Assembly (NCBI RefSeq): GCF_900094565.1
Contig: NZ_FMAF01000003.1
Location: 1-64,000 of the forward strand
Direction of reading: 5' to 3'
DNA: 64,000 nucleotides
Source: Martinezella lusitana
Lineage (GTDB): Bacteria; Pseudomonadota; Alphaproteobacteria; Rhizobiales; Rhizobiaceae
Both the position numbers and the translations under genes were made by a program. A model generated the notes under the pieces. That model searched no databases. It was not told where the DNA came from and saw only the letters and a program-made list of their open reading frames with translations. Shown here piece after piece: positions 51,182-58,998 of the stretch. Positions within the stretch are counted from its first letter, which is position 1. Each line of letters begins with the position of its first letter.

Positions 51182-52291
51182 GTGGCATTCAACGATACCG
51201 TGACGGGGCTGAAGCAGATGTCGCAACGTACGACATACCGTCGCGATGGGGATCGCACCGCGCTTGCTGTTCTCGTCCTCGTCGGCCTCGTTCTCGTTTC
51301 GGCTATTGCTTTTGCCTTCTCGATCACGACAGGCGCATCGAATGCTTCGATCATCGATGTGATCGTCAGCATGGCGACCGGCAGTGCCGACAGCGCGCTG
51401 AGCAATCGCGACCGCATCGTCATCTTCGACATACGCCTGCCCCGCGCCATCCTCGGCTTCCTGATCGGCGGCGGGCTGGCGGTCTCGGGTGCGGTCATGC
51501 AAGGGCTGTTCCGCAACCCGCTGGCCGACCCCGGCCTGATCGGCGTTTCCGCCGGCTCCAGCCTCGGCGCGGTGGCCATGATCGTGCTCGGTGGCGGTGG
51601 CCTTGCCCCGGTCGCCCACCTCTTCGGCATTTTTTCCCTGCCGATCGCCGCCTTCATCGGTGGCCTGGTGACGACGGTGCTGCTCTACAGGGTGGCGACC
51701 CGGCATGGCCAGACATCCATAGCCACCCTGCTGTTGGCCGGCATCGCCCTCGGCTCGCTTGCCCTGGCGGCTACGGGAATCCTGATCTACATGGCCGACG
51801 ACCGGCAATTGCGCGATCTTACCTTCTGGAGCATGGGATCGCTTGCCGGCTCGACCTGGAGCAAGGTGATCGGTGCCGGACCGATCATTGTTCTTTCCCT
51901 CTTGCCGCTCCCCTTCATGGCACGTGGCCTCAACGCTCTGACACTCGGCGAAGCAGCGGCGTTCCACATGGGTGTCGCCGTGCAGCGGTTGAAAAATGTC
52001 GCGATCGTCAGCGTGGCTGCGGCCGTCGGCGCCTCCGTCGCCGTCAGCGGCGGCATCGGCTTCGTCGGCATCGTCGTGCCGCACATACTGCGCATGATAA
52101 TCGGGCCGGATCATCGCTTCCTGTTGCCGGCCTCCGCGCTGCTCGGCGGCTCGTTGCTGATCGTTGCCGATGTGGTTGCCCGCACCATCGTTTCCCCGGC
52201 CGAACTGCCGATCGGCATTCTGACAGCCGGCGTCGGCGGACCATTCTTCCTGTGGATGCTGTTGCGGCAGCGCTCGCGCCTCAGCCTGTGA
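51182..52291 (+). CDS. hmuU: Heme ABC transporter permease HmuU
   Basis: A FecCD-type permease of 369 residues from the GTG at 51182, or 357 from the ATG at 51218. About nine membrane helices are visible; IRLPRAILGFLIGGGLAVSGAVMQ reads here as DIRLPRAILGFLIGGGLAVS, followed by NPLADPGLIGVSAGSSLGAV. GGIGFVGIVVPHILRM is the loop that meets the ATPase. It moves heme across the inner membrane with HmuV. Confidence 0.92.
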   Translation: MAFNDTVTGLKQMSQRTTYRRDGDRTALAVLVLVGLVLVSAIAFAFSITTGASNASIIDVIVSMATGSADSALSNRDRIVIFDIRLPRAILGFLIGGGLAVSGAVMQGLFRNPLADPGLIGVSAGSSLGAVAMIVLGGGGLAPVAHLFGIFSLPIAAFIGGLVTTVLLYRVATRHGQTSIATLLLAGIALGSLALAATGILIYMADDRQLRDLTFWSMGSLAGSTWSKVIGAGPIIVLSLLPLPFMARGLNALTLGEAAAFHMGVAVQRLKNVAIVSVAAAVGASVAVSGGIGFVGIVVPHILRMIIGPDHRFLLPASALLGGSLLIVADVVARTIVSPAELPIGILTAGVGGPFFLWMLLRQRSRLSL

Positions 52292-52298
52292 GCCAGCG

Positions 52299-53090
52299 AT
52301 GATCGATGTTTCCAATCTCGTCGTCCGGCTCGGCGGCAAGGCCGTCGTGAAGGAAGTCTCTTTTGCGGCTGAGCCGGGAACGCTGACGGCGATCTGCGGA
52401 CCGAACGGCTCTGGCAAGACGACGACGATGAAGGCAATTTCAGGCGAGCTGGCCTATCAGGGTTCGGTGCATATGAACGGCTCGGAAATCGGTAGCCTGC
52501 AGGCGTGGCAGCTCGCCGAAATGCGAGGCGTGCTGCCGCAGGCAAGCTCCATCTCCTTTCCTTTCACGGTTCGCGAAATCGTCCGCATGGGCCTGACTAC
52601 CGGCCGCAACAGTCGTCCGGAACAGGCTGACCGCATAGCCGCGGACGCACTGGCCCGCGTCGATCTCATCGGGTTCGAGGGACGCTTCTACCAGGAGCTT
52701 TCCGGCGGCGAACAGCAGCGCGTGCAGCTCGCCCGCGTGCTTTGCCAGATTTCCGAGCCCGTCATCGAGGGCAAGCCCTGCTGGCTGCTCCTGGACGAGC
52801 CGGTTTCCAGCCTGGACATCAGCCACCAGCTGACCATTATGACGCTCGCCCGCCAATTTTGCCGACGCGGCGGCGGCGTTATCGCTGTCATGCACGATCT
52901 TAATCTGACCGCCCTCTTCGCCGACCAGATGGTTCTGCTCAAGGAAGGCCAGCTGCGGGCCGCCGGCCCGGTCAAGGAGGTCTTGCAAGACCGGCATCTG
53001 CAGGATATCTTCGGCTGCAATCTAAGGGTCAATCGCATTCCCGCCGACGGTGTACCCTTCGTCCTCGCCCACAGCGCCCTCCCCGGCTGA
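52299..53090 (+). CDS. hmuV: Heme ABC transporter ATPase HmuV
   Basis: A 263-residue ATPase. Walker A is GPNGSGKTT near residues 33-41, the signature ELSGGEQQRVQLARVL near 134-149, and Walker B LLLDEPVSSLD near 165-175, with the H-loop AVMHDLNL after it. It powers HmuU and closes the hmuPSTUV operon. No outer-membrane heme receptor gene is in the window. Confidence 0.93.
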   Translation: MIDVSNLVVRLGGKAVVKEVSFAAEPGTLTAICGPNGSGKTTTMKAISGELAYQGSVHMNGSEIGSLQAWQLAEMRGVLPQASSISFPFTVREIVRMGLTTGRNSRPEQADRIAADALARVDLIGFEGRFYQELSGGEQQRVQLARVLCQISEPVIEGKPCWLLLDEPVSSLDISHQLTIMTLARQFCRRGGGVIAVMHDLNLTALFADQMVLLKEGQLRAAGPVKEVLQDRHLQDIFGCNLRVNRIPADGVPFVLAHSALPG

Positions 53091-53113
53091 GCTTCCCTTA
53101 AGTCACGCGCTTT

Positions 53114-53139
53114 GGAACTTTTCATTGCATCCACGCGTT
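53114..53139 (+). promoter_or_regulatory. EcfG-type promoter ahead of the DUF883-like gene
   Basis: GGAAC (53114-53118), a 17-base spacer and CGTT (53136-53139) match the alphaproteobacterial general stress sigma consensus. The gene start at 53271 is about 130 bases downstream, leaving a long leader. The EcfG gene lies 1 kb away. Confidence 0.75.
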
Positions 53140-53270
53140 GAGGTATAGTGATGGGAATAAATGTTCCGCACGCTCACCCACCTAGTGCGCCGCGCAATAT
53201 CCGATCATAATGATAGGTGGCGCTCCATCGGCGCCAAGCAACGCAATAAACGACGAAAGGGAGCTCAAAC

Positions 53271-53618
53271 ATGGCTTCATCCATTCTCCATTCGACGCGC
53301 AAGCGTAACGGCAGCAGCCTGCACGATGTCGAGGCAAGCATCGAAGACCAGATCGAATCCCTGCGCGAGGAAGTTGCAGCCTTTGCCAAACTGATTGGCA
53401 ATAATGGTGCAAAGCAGGGCAAGAAATTGCGCGCGAGGGCCGAGTCGGGATTCGACGACCTGACGGTTCGCGGCGAGGAATTGCTACGCGACCTGCAAAA
53501 GGGTTATACACGGGGCTCTCGCGAAGTCCGCAGGACCGTTCGCCAGCATCCGGTCGCCACGGTCGGCGCGGCTGCGGCATTCGGACTTGCAATCGCTCTG
53601 CTTCTGTCACGCCGCTAG
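53271..53618 (+). CDS. DUF883/ElaB-like membrane-anchored protein
   Basis: 115 residues. An amphipathic helical body with a coiled-coil part (about 20-50, IEDQIESLREEVAAFAKL) is followed by HPVATVGAAAAFGLAIALLLSRR, a C-terminal glycine/alanine-rich membrane anchor seen in YqjD/ElaB proteins as PVATVGAAAAFGLAIALL. Such proteins bind ribosomes or membranes in stationary phase. An EcfG-type promoter lies upstream, which fits stress induction. Together with the next gene it forms a small operon. Confidence 0.8.
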   Translation: MASSILHSTRKRNGSSLHDVEASIEDQIESLREEVAAFAKLIGNNGAKQGKKLRARAESGFDDLTVRGEELLRDLQKGYTRGSREVRRTVRQHPVATVGAAAAFGLAIALLLSRR

Positions 53619-53627
53619 GAAGTTGGC

Positions 53628-54032
53628 ATGCTCGCTCCGATTCTCGGCCTGCTCTTGTCCGGCTCTATCAATCGCACCGTTGCGCGAACCAAGCGCAACG
53701 GTATTTTCATCGCCATAGCAGTCCTTCTTCTGCTGACGGGCTACGCCTTTGGGCTGATCGCCGCCGCGATATCGCTGGCGACCATCTATGGCGCCGCAGT
53801 CGCGGCACTTCTGATCGCCGCAGGCGCACTCTTGCTAGGTTTGATTGTCTTAGTCGTCATGGCGATCGTCAACAAACAGGAGCAACGCCGAGCCCGCGAA
53901 CGGCGGCTCGCATTGGAATCTGCAGCAGCAGCGGTACTCGGCCTTGTCAGGAAGCAACCGCTGATGACAGCGGCCATTGCCGCCGCGCTCGTGTTTGGCA
54001 ATGTATTCGGATCGAGCGACGACGACGATTGA
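53628..54032 (+). CDS. Small membrane protein, stress operon
   Basis: 134 residues with two long hydrophobic stretches (about 26-50 and 52-80), a basic amphipathic segment (QEQRRARERRLALE) and a third hydrophobic stretch before an acidic tail (SSDDDD). It resembles the phage-holin/YqjE partner often linked with ElaB/YqjD-like proteins, but I cannot assign the family. It follows the DUF883-like gene by 9 bases. Confidence 0.65.
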   Translation: MLAPILGLLLSGSINRTVARTKRNGIFIAIAVLLLLTGYAFGLIAAAISLATIYGAAVAALLIAAGALLLGLIVLVVMAIVNKQEQRRARERRLALESAAAAVLGLVRKQPLMTAAIAAALVFGNVFGSSDDDD

Positions 54033-54043
54033 CGCCTCACGTA

Positions 54044-54071
54044 GAAAAAAGCCGACGCAGGGGCCGGCTTT
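54044..54071 (-). terminator. Intrinsic terminator on the minus strand
   Basis: AAAGCCG (54048-54054) pairs with CGGCTTT (54065-54071), and on the minus strand a run of T (54050-54045) follows the stem. It would end the nepR-ecfG transcript about 80 bases past the ecfG stop. Confidence 0.6.
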
Positions 54072-54114
54072 GAGAAACGCATCAGGTGTAAAACATAATG
54101 AAAAATGGGAGGAC

Positions 54115-54146
54115 GCCCGGCTGTATCAAATACTGCCGGGCTTTTT
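54115..54146 (+). terminator. Intrinsic terminator on the plus strand
   Basis: GCCCGGC (54115-54121) pairs with GCCGGGC (54135-54141), followed by TTTTT (54142-54146). It ends the DUF883-like operon and sits just before the converging ecfG stop. Confidence 0.72.
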
Positions 54147-54150
54147 GCTA

Positions 54151-54702
54151 TCAGAAAGCGAATGCCTTGGAGGTAAGCGGCGCCGACGTCGCATCAGGCC
54201 CAAAGTCAGCTTCACCGGAGATGTCGAGCAATTCCTGCAGGCGCTGGCGAGCGCGGTTGACGCGGCTTTTGATCGTGCCGATGGCGCAGCCGCAGATCTC
54301 CGCAGCCTCTTCATAGGAAAAGCCGGAAGCGCCCACCAGGATGATGGCTTCCCGCTGATCCGGCGGCAATTGATCCAGCGCCTTGCGAAAGTCCTGCAGG
54401 TCGAGCGCGCCGTATTGCGAGGGATGTGTCGCCATCGATTCAGTAAAGATGCCGTCGCTGTCTTGTACCTCGCGCCCGCTCTTGCGCATCTGGCTATAAA
54501 GTTCGTTGCGCAGGATGGTGAAGAGCCAGGCCTTCATATTCGTGCCCATCTCGAAATGATCCTGCTTGGCCCAAGCCTTCATGATTGTGTCCTGCACAAG
54601 ATCATCGGCACGGTCATGGCGCCCGGTCAGCGAAATGGCGAAAGCACGAAGACTCGGCAGAGCCGCGAGAAGTTCGCGCTTGAAGCTCGATTGCGTTTCC
54701 AT
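54151..54702 (-). CDS. ecfG: General stress sigma factor EcfG
   Basis: A 183-residue ECF15-type sigma factor. Sigma-2 is shown by DRADDLVQDTIMKAWAKQD and NMKAWLFTILRNELYSQMRK, sigma-4 by LPPDQREAIILVGASGFSYEEA and CGCAIGTIKSRVNRARQRL. It directs RNA polymerase to GGAAC-N16/17-CGTT promoters under stress and is held inactive by NepR. The start ATG at 54702 was chosen for its spacing from nepR; a GTG three codons earlier is possible. It lies in the order nepR-ecfG, divergent from phyR, the standard layout. Confidence 0.93.
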   Translation of the reverse strand: METQSSFKRELLAALPSLRAFAISLTGRHDRADDLVQDTIMKAWAKQDHFEMGTNMKAWLFTILRNELYSQMRKSGREVQDSDGIFTESMATHPSQYGALDLQDFRKALDQLPPDQREAIILVGASGFSYEEAAEICGCAIGTIKSRVNRARQRLQELLDISGEADFGPDATSAPLTSKAFAF

Positions 54703-54713
54703 CACGCCCACCC

Positions 54714-54920
54714 CTATTCGGACACCTTTACGGAAGCCATGCGCTCTGCCTGATCCAACTTCTCAAGCAGATCAAGAAAGCGATCGGGAATGACTTCGTC
54801 CTGCATAGCAGCGTAGAAGGAACGCAGGCGGTTGCCGATCTGATTGTTGGGGTCGAGGATATCCATCACGCGTAGGTCTGATGCCTTGTTGTCCGCTTCC
54901 TCATTATTCTGAATTGTCAT
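54714..54920 (-). CDS. nepR: Anti-sigma factor NepR
   Basis: 68 residues. The NepR core IGNRLRSFYAAMQDEVIPDRFLDLLEKLD reads here as NRLRSFYAAMQDEVIPDRF followed by LDLLEKLD. It binds EcfG in unstressed cells and is removed by phosphorylated PhyR. It is the first gene of the nepR-ecfG operon; an EcfG-like promoter about 140 bases upstream allows autoregulation. Confidence 0.93.
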   Translation of the reverse strand: MTIQNNEEADNKASDLRVMDILDPNNQIGNRLRSFYAAMQDEVIPDRFLDLLEKLDQAERMASVKVSE

Positions 54921-55058
54921 TTAACCTGCTCGCTTCTCATGTGTCGCGTTCGTGGGTCGGGTATGCTTCCTGCCTCCCGTCCGGAAGACCGGCAAACCTC
55001 TCCAGAACTGTTTCCTAACGAATCGTAAAGGATGAAGCCAACCGTTTGTAAGCATTGT

Positions 55059-55083
55059 AATGCGACTGGCTAAAAAAAGTTCC
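55059..55083 (-). promoter_or_regulatory. EcfG-like promoter of nepR-ecfG
   Basis: On the minus strand GGAAC (55083-55079) is followed by 16 bases and CATT (55062-55059), one base off the CGTT consensus. It reads towards nepR (start 54920), giving a leader of about 130 bases. It is nearly back to back with the phyR promoter. Confidence 0.6.
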
Positions 55084-55091
55084 GACAAAGA

Positions 55092-55116
55092 GGAACTTTT
55101 TTACTCAACTGACGTT
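55092..55116 (+). promoter_or_regulatory. EcfG promoter of phyR
   Basis: GGAAC (55092-55096), a 16-base spacer and CGTT (55113-55116) match the consensus exactly. The phyR start is 65 bases downstream. It gives positive feedback on the anti-anti-sigma factor. Confidence 0.85.
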
Positions 55117-55180
55117 TGTTAGTCATTGCGGCCTCCGGGCTGTATTTTAATTAGAATGTGATAAAAGGCGGGAGCCATTG

Positions 55181-55975
55181 ATGACACTTTCCACACGCAT
55201 TGCGCCGCACCTTCCGTATTTGCGTCGCTACTCACGTGCTTTAACCGGAACGCAGACGTCAGGAGACGCCTATGTTGCTGCGGTTTTGGAAGCTATCATC
55301 GCCGATATTTCCATATTCCCGGATACGGACAACGACCGCGTTGCACTCTATAAACTGTTCACAAAGCTGTTCGGTTCCCTGACCCTACAGATTCCTGAAC
55401 CGAATTCGCCCTACGCATGGGAACAGCGCGCCTCGGTAAACCTGTCCAAGGTCTCTCCGGTTGCGCGTCAGGCGTTTCTACTTGCCTCCGTTGAAAGTTT
55501 CCGTCTCGGCGAGATCGCCGATATTCTCGATGTATCGGAAAGCGACACGATGCATCTGCTTGATGTGGCATCGCAGGAAATTTCGCGGCAGGTAGCGACC
55601 GATATTATGATCATCGAGGATGAGCCGCTGATCGCCATGGATATCGAGCAGATGGTGGAAAGCCTTGGGCATCGGGTCACGGGCATCGCTCGCACCCATG
55701 CCGAAGCGGTCGCGCTGCATAATGCCACCAAGCCCAGCATGGTGCTTGCCGATATTCAGCTTGCCGACGGCAGCTCGGGTATCGATGCCGTCAACGATAT
55801 CCTCAAGACTGCAAACATCCCGGTCATCTTCATCACCGCGTTTCCAGAACGCCTTCTGACCGGCGAGCGACCGGAGCCGACCTTCCTCGTCACCAAGCCC
55901 TTCAATCCGGACATGGTGAAGGCTCTTATCAGCCAGGCTCTTTTCTTTAACGAAACCACAAAGGTGGCCGCCTGA
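55181..55975 (+). CDS. phyR: Anti-anti-sigma response regulator PhyR
   Basis: 264 residues. The N-terminal part (1-135) mimics an ECF sigma factor (LPYLRRYSRALTGTQTSGDA; LGEIADILDVSES), and the C-terminal part is a receiver domain with Glu146/Asp147, phospho-acceptor Asp191 in VLADIQLADG and Lys239. When phosphorylated it binds NepR and frees EcfG. The start ATG at 55181 follows GGGAG; a TTG one codon earlier is less likely. It is divergent from nepR-ecfG. Confidence 0.95.
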   Translation: MTLSTRIAPHLPYLRRYSRALTGTQTSGDAYVAAVLEAIIADISIFPDTDNDRVALYKLFTKLFGSLTLQIPEPNSPYAWEQRASVNLSKVSPVARQAFLLASVESFRLGEIADILDVSESDTMHLLDVASQEISRQVATDIMIIEDEPLIAMDIEQMVESLGHRVTGIARTHAEAVALHNATKPSMVLADIQLADGSSGIDAVNDILKTANIPVIFITAFPERLLTGERPEPTFLVTKPFNPDMVKALISQALFFNETTKVAA

Positions 55976-55996
55976 TTCAATTGAAACCTCCGTCGC

Positions 55997-56021
55997 GGAA
56001 CAAAGGTGATAGCCGGACGTT
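55997..56021 (+). promoter_or_regulatory. EcfG promoter of the histidine kinase gene
   Basis: GGAAC (55997-56001), 16 bases and CGTT (56018-56021) match the consensus exactly, 123 bases before the kinase start at 56144 and just after the phyR stop. Confidence 0.8.
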
Positions 56022-56143
56022 TTGGTCCGCGGCGATCGGTTTACCGACTGTTATCCCGCACGATTTTATAGATCGGTCCGAGTTCTTCCGATTGAGAATG
56101 TCCCCGTCGGTGGACATCTCGAAATTCGAGTGAAAGGCACGCC

Positions 56144-57154
56144 GTGAATACGTCTGAACCATTGTCCGGCGCGCCTTTGAGTTTGGAAGGCAAAGCCGCT
56201 CTGATGGAGCGGGCGCTTGCTAGCGCCAATGTATCCGTCCTGTTTCAGGACACGACACTCGCAATCCGCTATGCCGACAACCTGCCCGAGCACCTCATGC
56301 CATCTTTGCTGATCGGCGGCAACGATTACCATTTGTTCGGCGACAAGGATGGCGAGCATCTTACGCTGCTGAAGCGGGGCGTGCTTGAAAACGGCAGGGC
56401 CGTGACCGCCGAAGTAGAAATTGCAAGCGGCGACGGCGTGCGCATCTATGAGCTGAAAATGGAACGCGTTGGTGGCCGCAAGGCGCAAGGCGTGCTGTCC
56501 GTCATCTCCGAAGTCACGGAAAGCCGCCACCGCGAAAAAGTTCTGAAGTCGCTGCTGCGCGAACTGTCGCACCGCTCCAAGAATCTCCTGGCGATCATTC
56601 AGGGGATTGCGACGCAGACGGCGCGCCACACGCTTTCCCTCGATAATTTCCTGATCAAATTCCGCGGCCGCCTGCAATCCCTGTCGAATTCGCAGGATCT
56701 CATTACCGACTCCAGCTGGCGCGGCGCATACTTGTTCGAGCTTGCCGAGAAGCAGTTCGCTCCCTATTGGCCCGATGCCGGCGTCCCCATGCCGATCTAC
56801 GGCATCAATGCACATCTGACACCCAATGCCGCCGTGCATCTCGGGCTTGCCCTGCATGAACTGATCGTCAACTCCGCGTCGCACGGCGCCATTTCAGCGG
56901 GGGCAACCAGCATCACGCTGAATTGCAAGGAAGCCGAGCTGGACGGGAAGAAAGCCATAGAAGTGGCTTGGCTGGAGCGTTTCCACGCGCCTGCCGACCA
57001 TGAATTTGAGGATAACAGTTTCAGCCGCACGGTGCTCGAACGAGTCGTGCCGACTTCCATGAACGGGCGTGCCCAGTTCACCATCAGCGACGGCAATATC
57101 GGCTATCACCTCACCATTCCCGAGACAGAGTATGAAATACTGAGACGCCGCTGA
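56144..57154 (+). CDS. HWE/HisKA_2-type sensor histidine kinase (PhyK-like)
   Basis: A 336-residue cytoplasmic kinase without membrane segments. An N-terminal PAS-like domain (about 20-125) precedes the dimerisation domain with the phospho-acceptor His143 in LSHRSKNLLAIIQGIA. The ATPase part has LALHELIVNSASHG near 225-238. The H-R-x-K-N box and the adjacent phyR gene mark it as a candidate PhyR kinase. Its signal is unknown. It has its own EcfG promoter, adding feedback. Confidence 0.88.
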   Translation: MNTSEPLSGAPLSLEGKAALMERALASANVSVLFQDTTLAIRYADNLPEHLMPSLLIGGNDYHLFGDKDGEHLTLLKRGVLENGRAVTAEVEIASGDGVRIYELKMERVGGRKAQGVLSVISEVTESRHREKVLKSLLRELSHRSKNLLAIIQGIATQTARHTLSLDNFLIKFRGRLQSLSNSQDLITDSSWRGAYLFELAEKQFAPYWPDAGVPMPIYGINAHLTPNAAVHLGLALHELIVNSASHGAISAGATSITLNCKEAELDGKKAIEVAWLERFHAPADHEFEDNSFSRTVLERVVPTSMNGRAQFTISDGNIGYHLTIPETEYEILRRR

Positions 57155-57160
57155 CGGCGT

Positions 57161-57197
57161 CAAGAAAACAGCCAGTGCGAGGGCGACGCACTGGCTG
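57161..57197 (-). terminator. Intrinsic terminator of the candidate small RNA
   Basis: On the minus strand CAGCCAGTGCG (57197-57187) pairs perfectly with CGCACTGGCTG (57179-57169), then TTTTCTT follows. On the plus strand the same stem lies 14 bases after the kinase stop and may also end that transcript. Confidence 0.8.
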
Positions 57198-57284
57198 CTT
57201 TACACTCATCGGGAGGGGACCGTGAGTAGAAGTCCGATGATGGCTTTGGGCGCGCATCAGGAGATGCGATCATCATCCGGACGC
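57163..57284 (-). ncRNA. Candidate EcfG-dependent small RNA (GsrN-like)
   Basis: On the minus strand an exact EcfG promoter (57291-57315) is followed by about 120 bases without a coding frame, ending in a strong intrinsic terminator (57197 down to 57161). Within it CGCATC-TCCT-GATGCG (57268-57253) is a perfect hairpin with a UCCU loop, enclosed by a GATGATG/CATCATC stem; a second CCCCTCCC stretch lies unpaired near 57218-57211. UCCU loops pair with ribosome sites. The location beside the stress locus and this design recall the GsrN RNA of Caulobacter. The 5-prime end is inferred from the promoter. Confidence 0.68.
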
Positions 57285-57290
57285 TAGGTA

Positions 57291-57315
57291 AACGGGGCAG
57301 CAGGGCCTTGGTTCC
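57291..57315 (-). promoter_or_regulatory. EcfG promoter of the candidate small RNA
   Basis: Reading leftwards, GGAAC (57315-57311), 16 bases (57310-57295) and CGTT (57294-57291) match the consensus exactly. No protein gene lies downstream on this strand before phyK, which is antisense. Confidence 0.78.
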
Positions 57316-57626
57316 ACGCGATCACGAAAAAAATCATTTTTTCTTCACATCCATCGCAACCGCGAAATGACGCCGGCTACGTTCCGGCGGCTGTCCCGCG
57401 CCATGGCGAAACCGCGCAGCCTTCGAACGCCCTCATCTGAAGATCACAAGAAAACCTGTCAAAGCATATAGTTGAACGACCCGACGCAGTCCTCCCGGAC
57501 GCTTGCCCGCCACGGCCGAAATGTGTGCCCAGGCAATTTCAAGGGTCAAAATTTTACCGTTTGATAAATTTTTTATCCTGAGTTACCGTTCTTGCCACTA
57601 GCCGTTTACTATAAGAGGGAACTTCA
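57316..57626. other. Promoter region of the pyrimidine operon
   Basis: 311 bases between the small-RNA promoter and preT. No gene is seen. The last 90 bases are AT-rich and should hold the preT promoter. TTTACCGTTTGATAAA (57553-57568) is a weak match to the RutR consensus TTGACCA-N2-TGGTCAA. Confidence 0.4.
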
Positions 57627-58985
57627 ATGGGACGACTGGAAACTGGGATTCATAAAGGCAGGCTGACGCCCGCCGAATATGATGCAAACTTTTCCGATCT
57701 TCACCCGCGCCTGAACAATCACGAGGCGCTGGTCGCAGCCGACCGCTGTTATTTCTGCTACGACGCGCCGTGCATGACGGCCTGTCCCACCTCCATCGAC
57801 ATTCCGATGTTTATCCGCCAGATTTCGACAGGCAATCCGATCGGCTCGGCCAAGACGATCTTCGATCAGAACATCCTCGGCGGCATGTGCGCCCGCGTCT
57901 GTCCCACCGAACAGCTCTGCGAGCAGGCTTGCGTGCGCAACACCGCCGAAGAGCGTCCGGTCGAGATCGGCCGGCTGCAGCGCTATGCGACAGATGCCGC
58001 AATGGCTGAGAACAAGCAGTTCTATGCCCGTGCCGCCACGACCGGCAAGAAGATCGCCGTCATCGGCGCCGGTCCGGCCGGTCTTGCCTGCGCCCATCGC
58101 CTCGCCGTGAAGGGCCATGAAGTCACTATCTTCGACGCTCGCGAAAAGGCCGGCGGCCTCAACGAATACGGTATCGCCACCTACAAGGCAGTCGACGATT
58201 TCGCCCAGAAGGAAGTCGAATACGTGCTCGCCATCGGCGGCATCGAGGTGAAGAATGGCCAGGCGCTCGGCCGCGACTTCAGCCTGTCCGACCTCTCCCA
58301 GCAATATGACGCCGTCTTCCTCGGCCTCGGTCTTGCCGGCGTCAACGCATTGCGCGCCGAAGGCGAGGATCTCGACGGCGTCGCCGACGCCGTTGCTTAT
58401 ATCGCCGATCTGCGCCAGGCAAACGACAAGGCCGATATCGCCATCGGCCGCCGCGTCGTCGTTCTCGGCGGCGGCATGACCGCAATCGATGCGGCCGTGC
58501 AGGCAAAACTGCTCGGCGCCGAGGAGGTGACCATCTGTTATCGCCGCGGCAAGGAATACATGAACGCCTCGGAATACGAGCAGGATCTCGCCGCCTCCAA
58601 GGGCGTCATTATCCGCCACTGGCTCGCCCCGAAGCGCATTCTCGACAAGGACGGCAAGGTCGCCGGCATCGAGGTTGAATATACCGAGCTGCGCGACGGC
58701 AAGCTCACCGGCACCGGCGATGTCGGCGTCATCGCCGCGGACCAGATCTTCAAGGCGATCGGCCAGACCTTCGAGGCCTCCGGCCTCGGCGCCCTGCGCA
58801 TGGAAGCCGGCCGCATCGCCATCGACGGCGAAAGCCGGACCTCGGTCGAAGGCGTATGGGCCGGCGGTGACTGCGTGCTCGGCGGCGACGATCTGACGGT
58901 TTCAGCCGTCGCCCAGGGCCGCGACGCGGCCGAATCCATCAACCATGCGCTCGCTGCCGCCCAGTCGGCCGCCGCAGTCGCCTGA
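57627..58985 (+). CDS. preT: NAD-dependent dihydropyrimidine dehydrogenase subunit PreT
   Basis: A 452-residue GltD-like subunit. Two Cys clusters (Cys41, 44, 49, 53 and Cys88, 92, 98, 102) hold 4Fe-4S centres near the N-terminus. The FAD motif IGAGPAGLACAHR is near 145-157, and the NAD-site motif LGGGMTAIDAA follows later. It passes electrons from NADH to PreA, which reduces uracil or thymine to the dihydro form. preA follows 13 bases later. AGAGGGAAC precedes the start. Confidence 0.93.
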   Translation: MGRLETGIHKGRLTPAEYDANFSDLHPRLNNHEALVAADRCYFCYDAPCMTACPTSIDIPMFIRQISTGNPIGSAKTIFDQNILGGMCARVCPTEQLCEQACVRNTAEERPVEIGRLQRYATDAAMAENKQFYARAATTGKKIAVIGAGPAGLACAHRLAVKGHEVTIFDAREKAGGLNEYGIATYKAVDDFAQKEVEYVLAIGGIEVKNGQALGRDFSLSDLSQQYDAVFLGLGLAGVNALRAEGEDLDGVADAVAYIADLRQANDKADIAIGRRVVVLGGGMTAIDAAVQAKLLGAEEVTICYRRGKEYMNASEYEQDLAASKGVIIRHWLAPKRILDKDGKVAGIEVEYTELRDGKLTGTGDVGVIAADQIFKAIGQTFEASGLGALRMEAGRIAIDGESRTSVEGVWAGGDCVLGGDDLTVSAVAQGRDAAESINHALAAAQSAAAVA

Positions 58986-58998
58986 AAGGAGAATCGAA

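Noticed and set aside
53161-53394. A 77-codon frame just after the EcfG promoter at 53114
   Set aside because: It overlaps the DUF883-like gene in another frame, is Arg/Ser-rich and lacks a ribosome site; the region is better read as a leader.
57553-57568. RutR site ahead of preT
   Set aside because: TTTACCGTTTGATAAA has two mismatches in each half; too weak to call beside the much better site at 61193.
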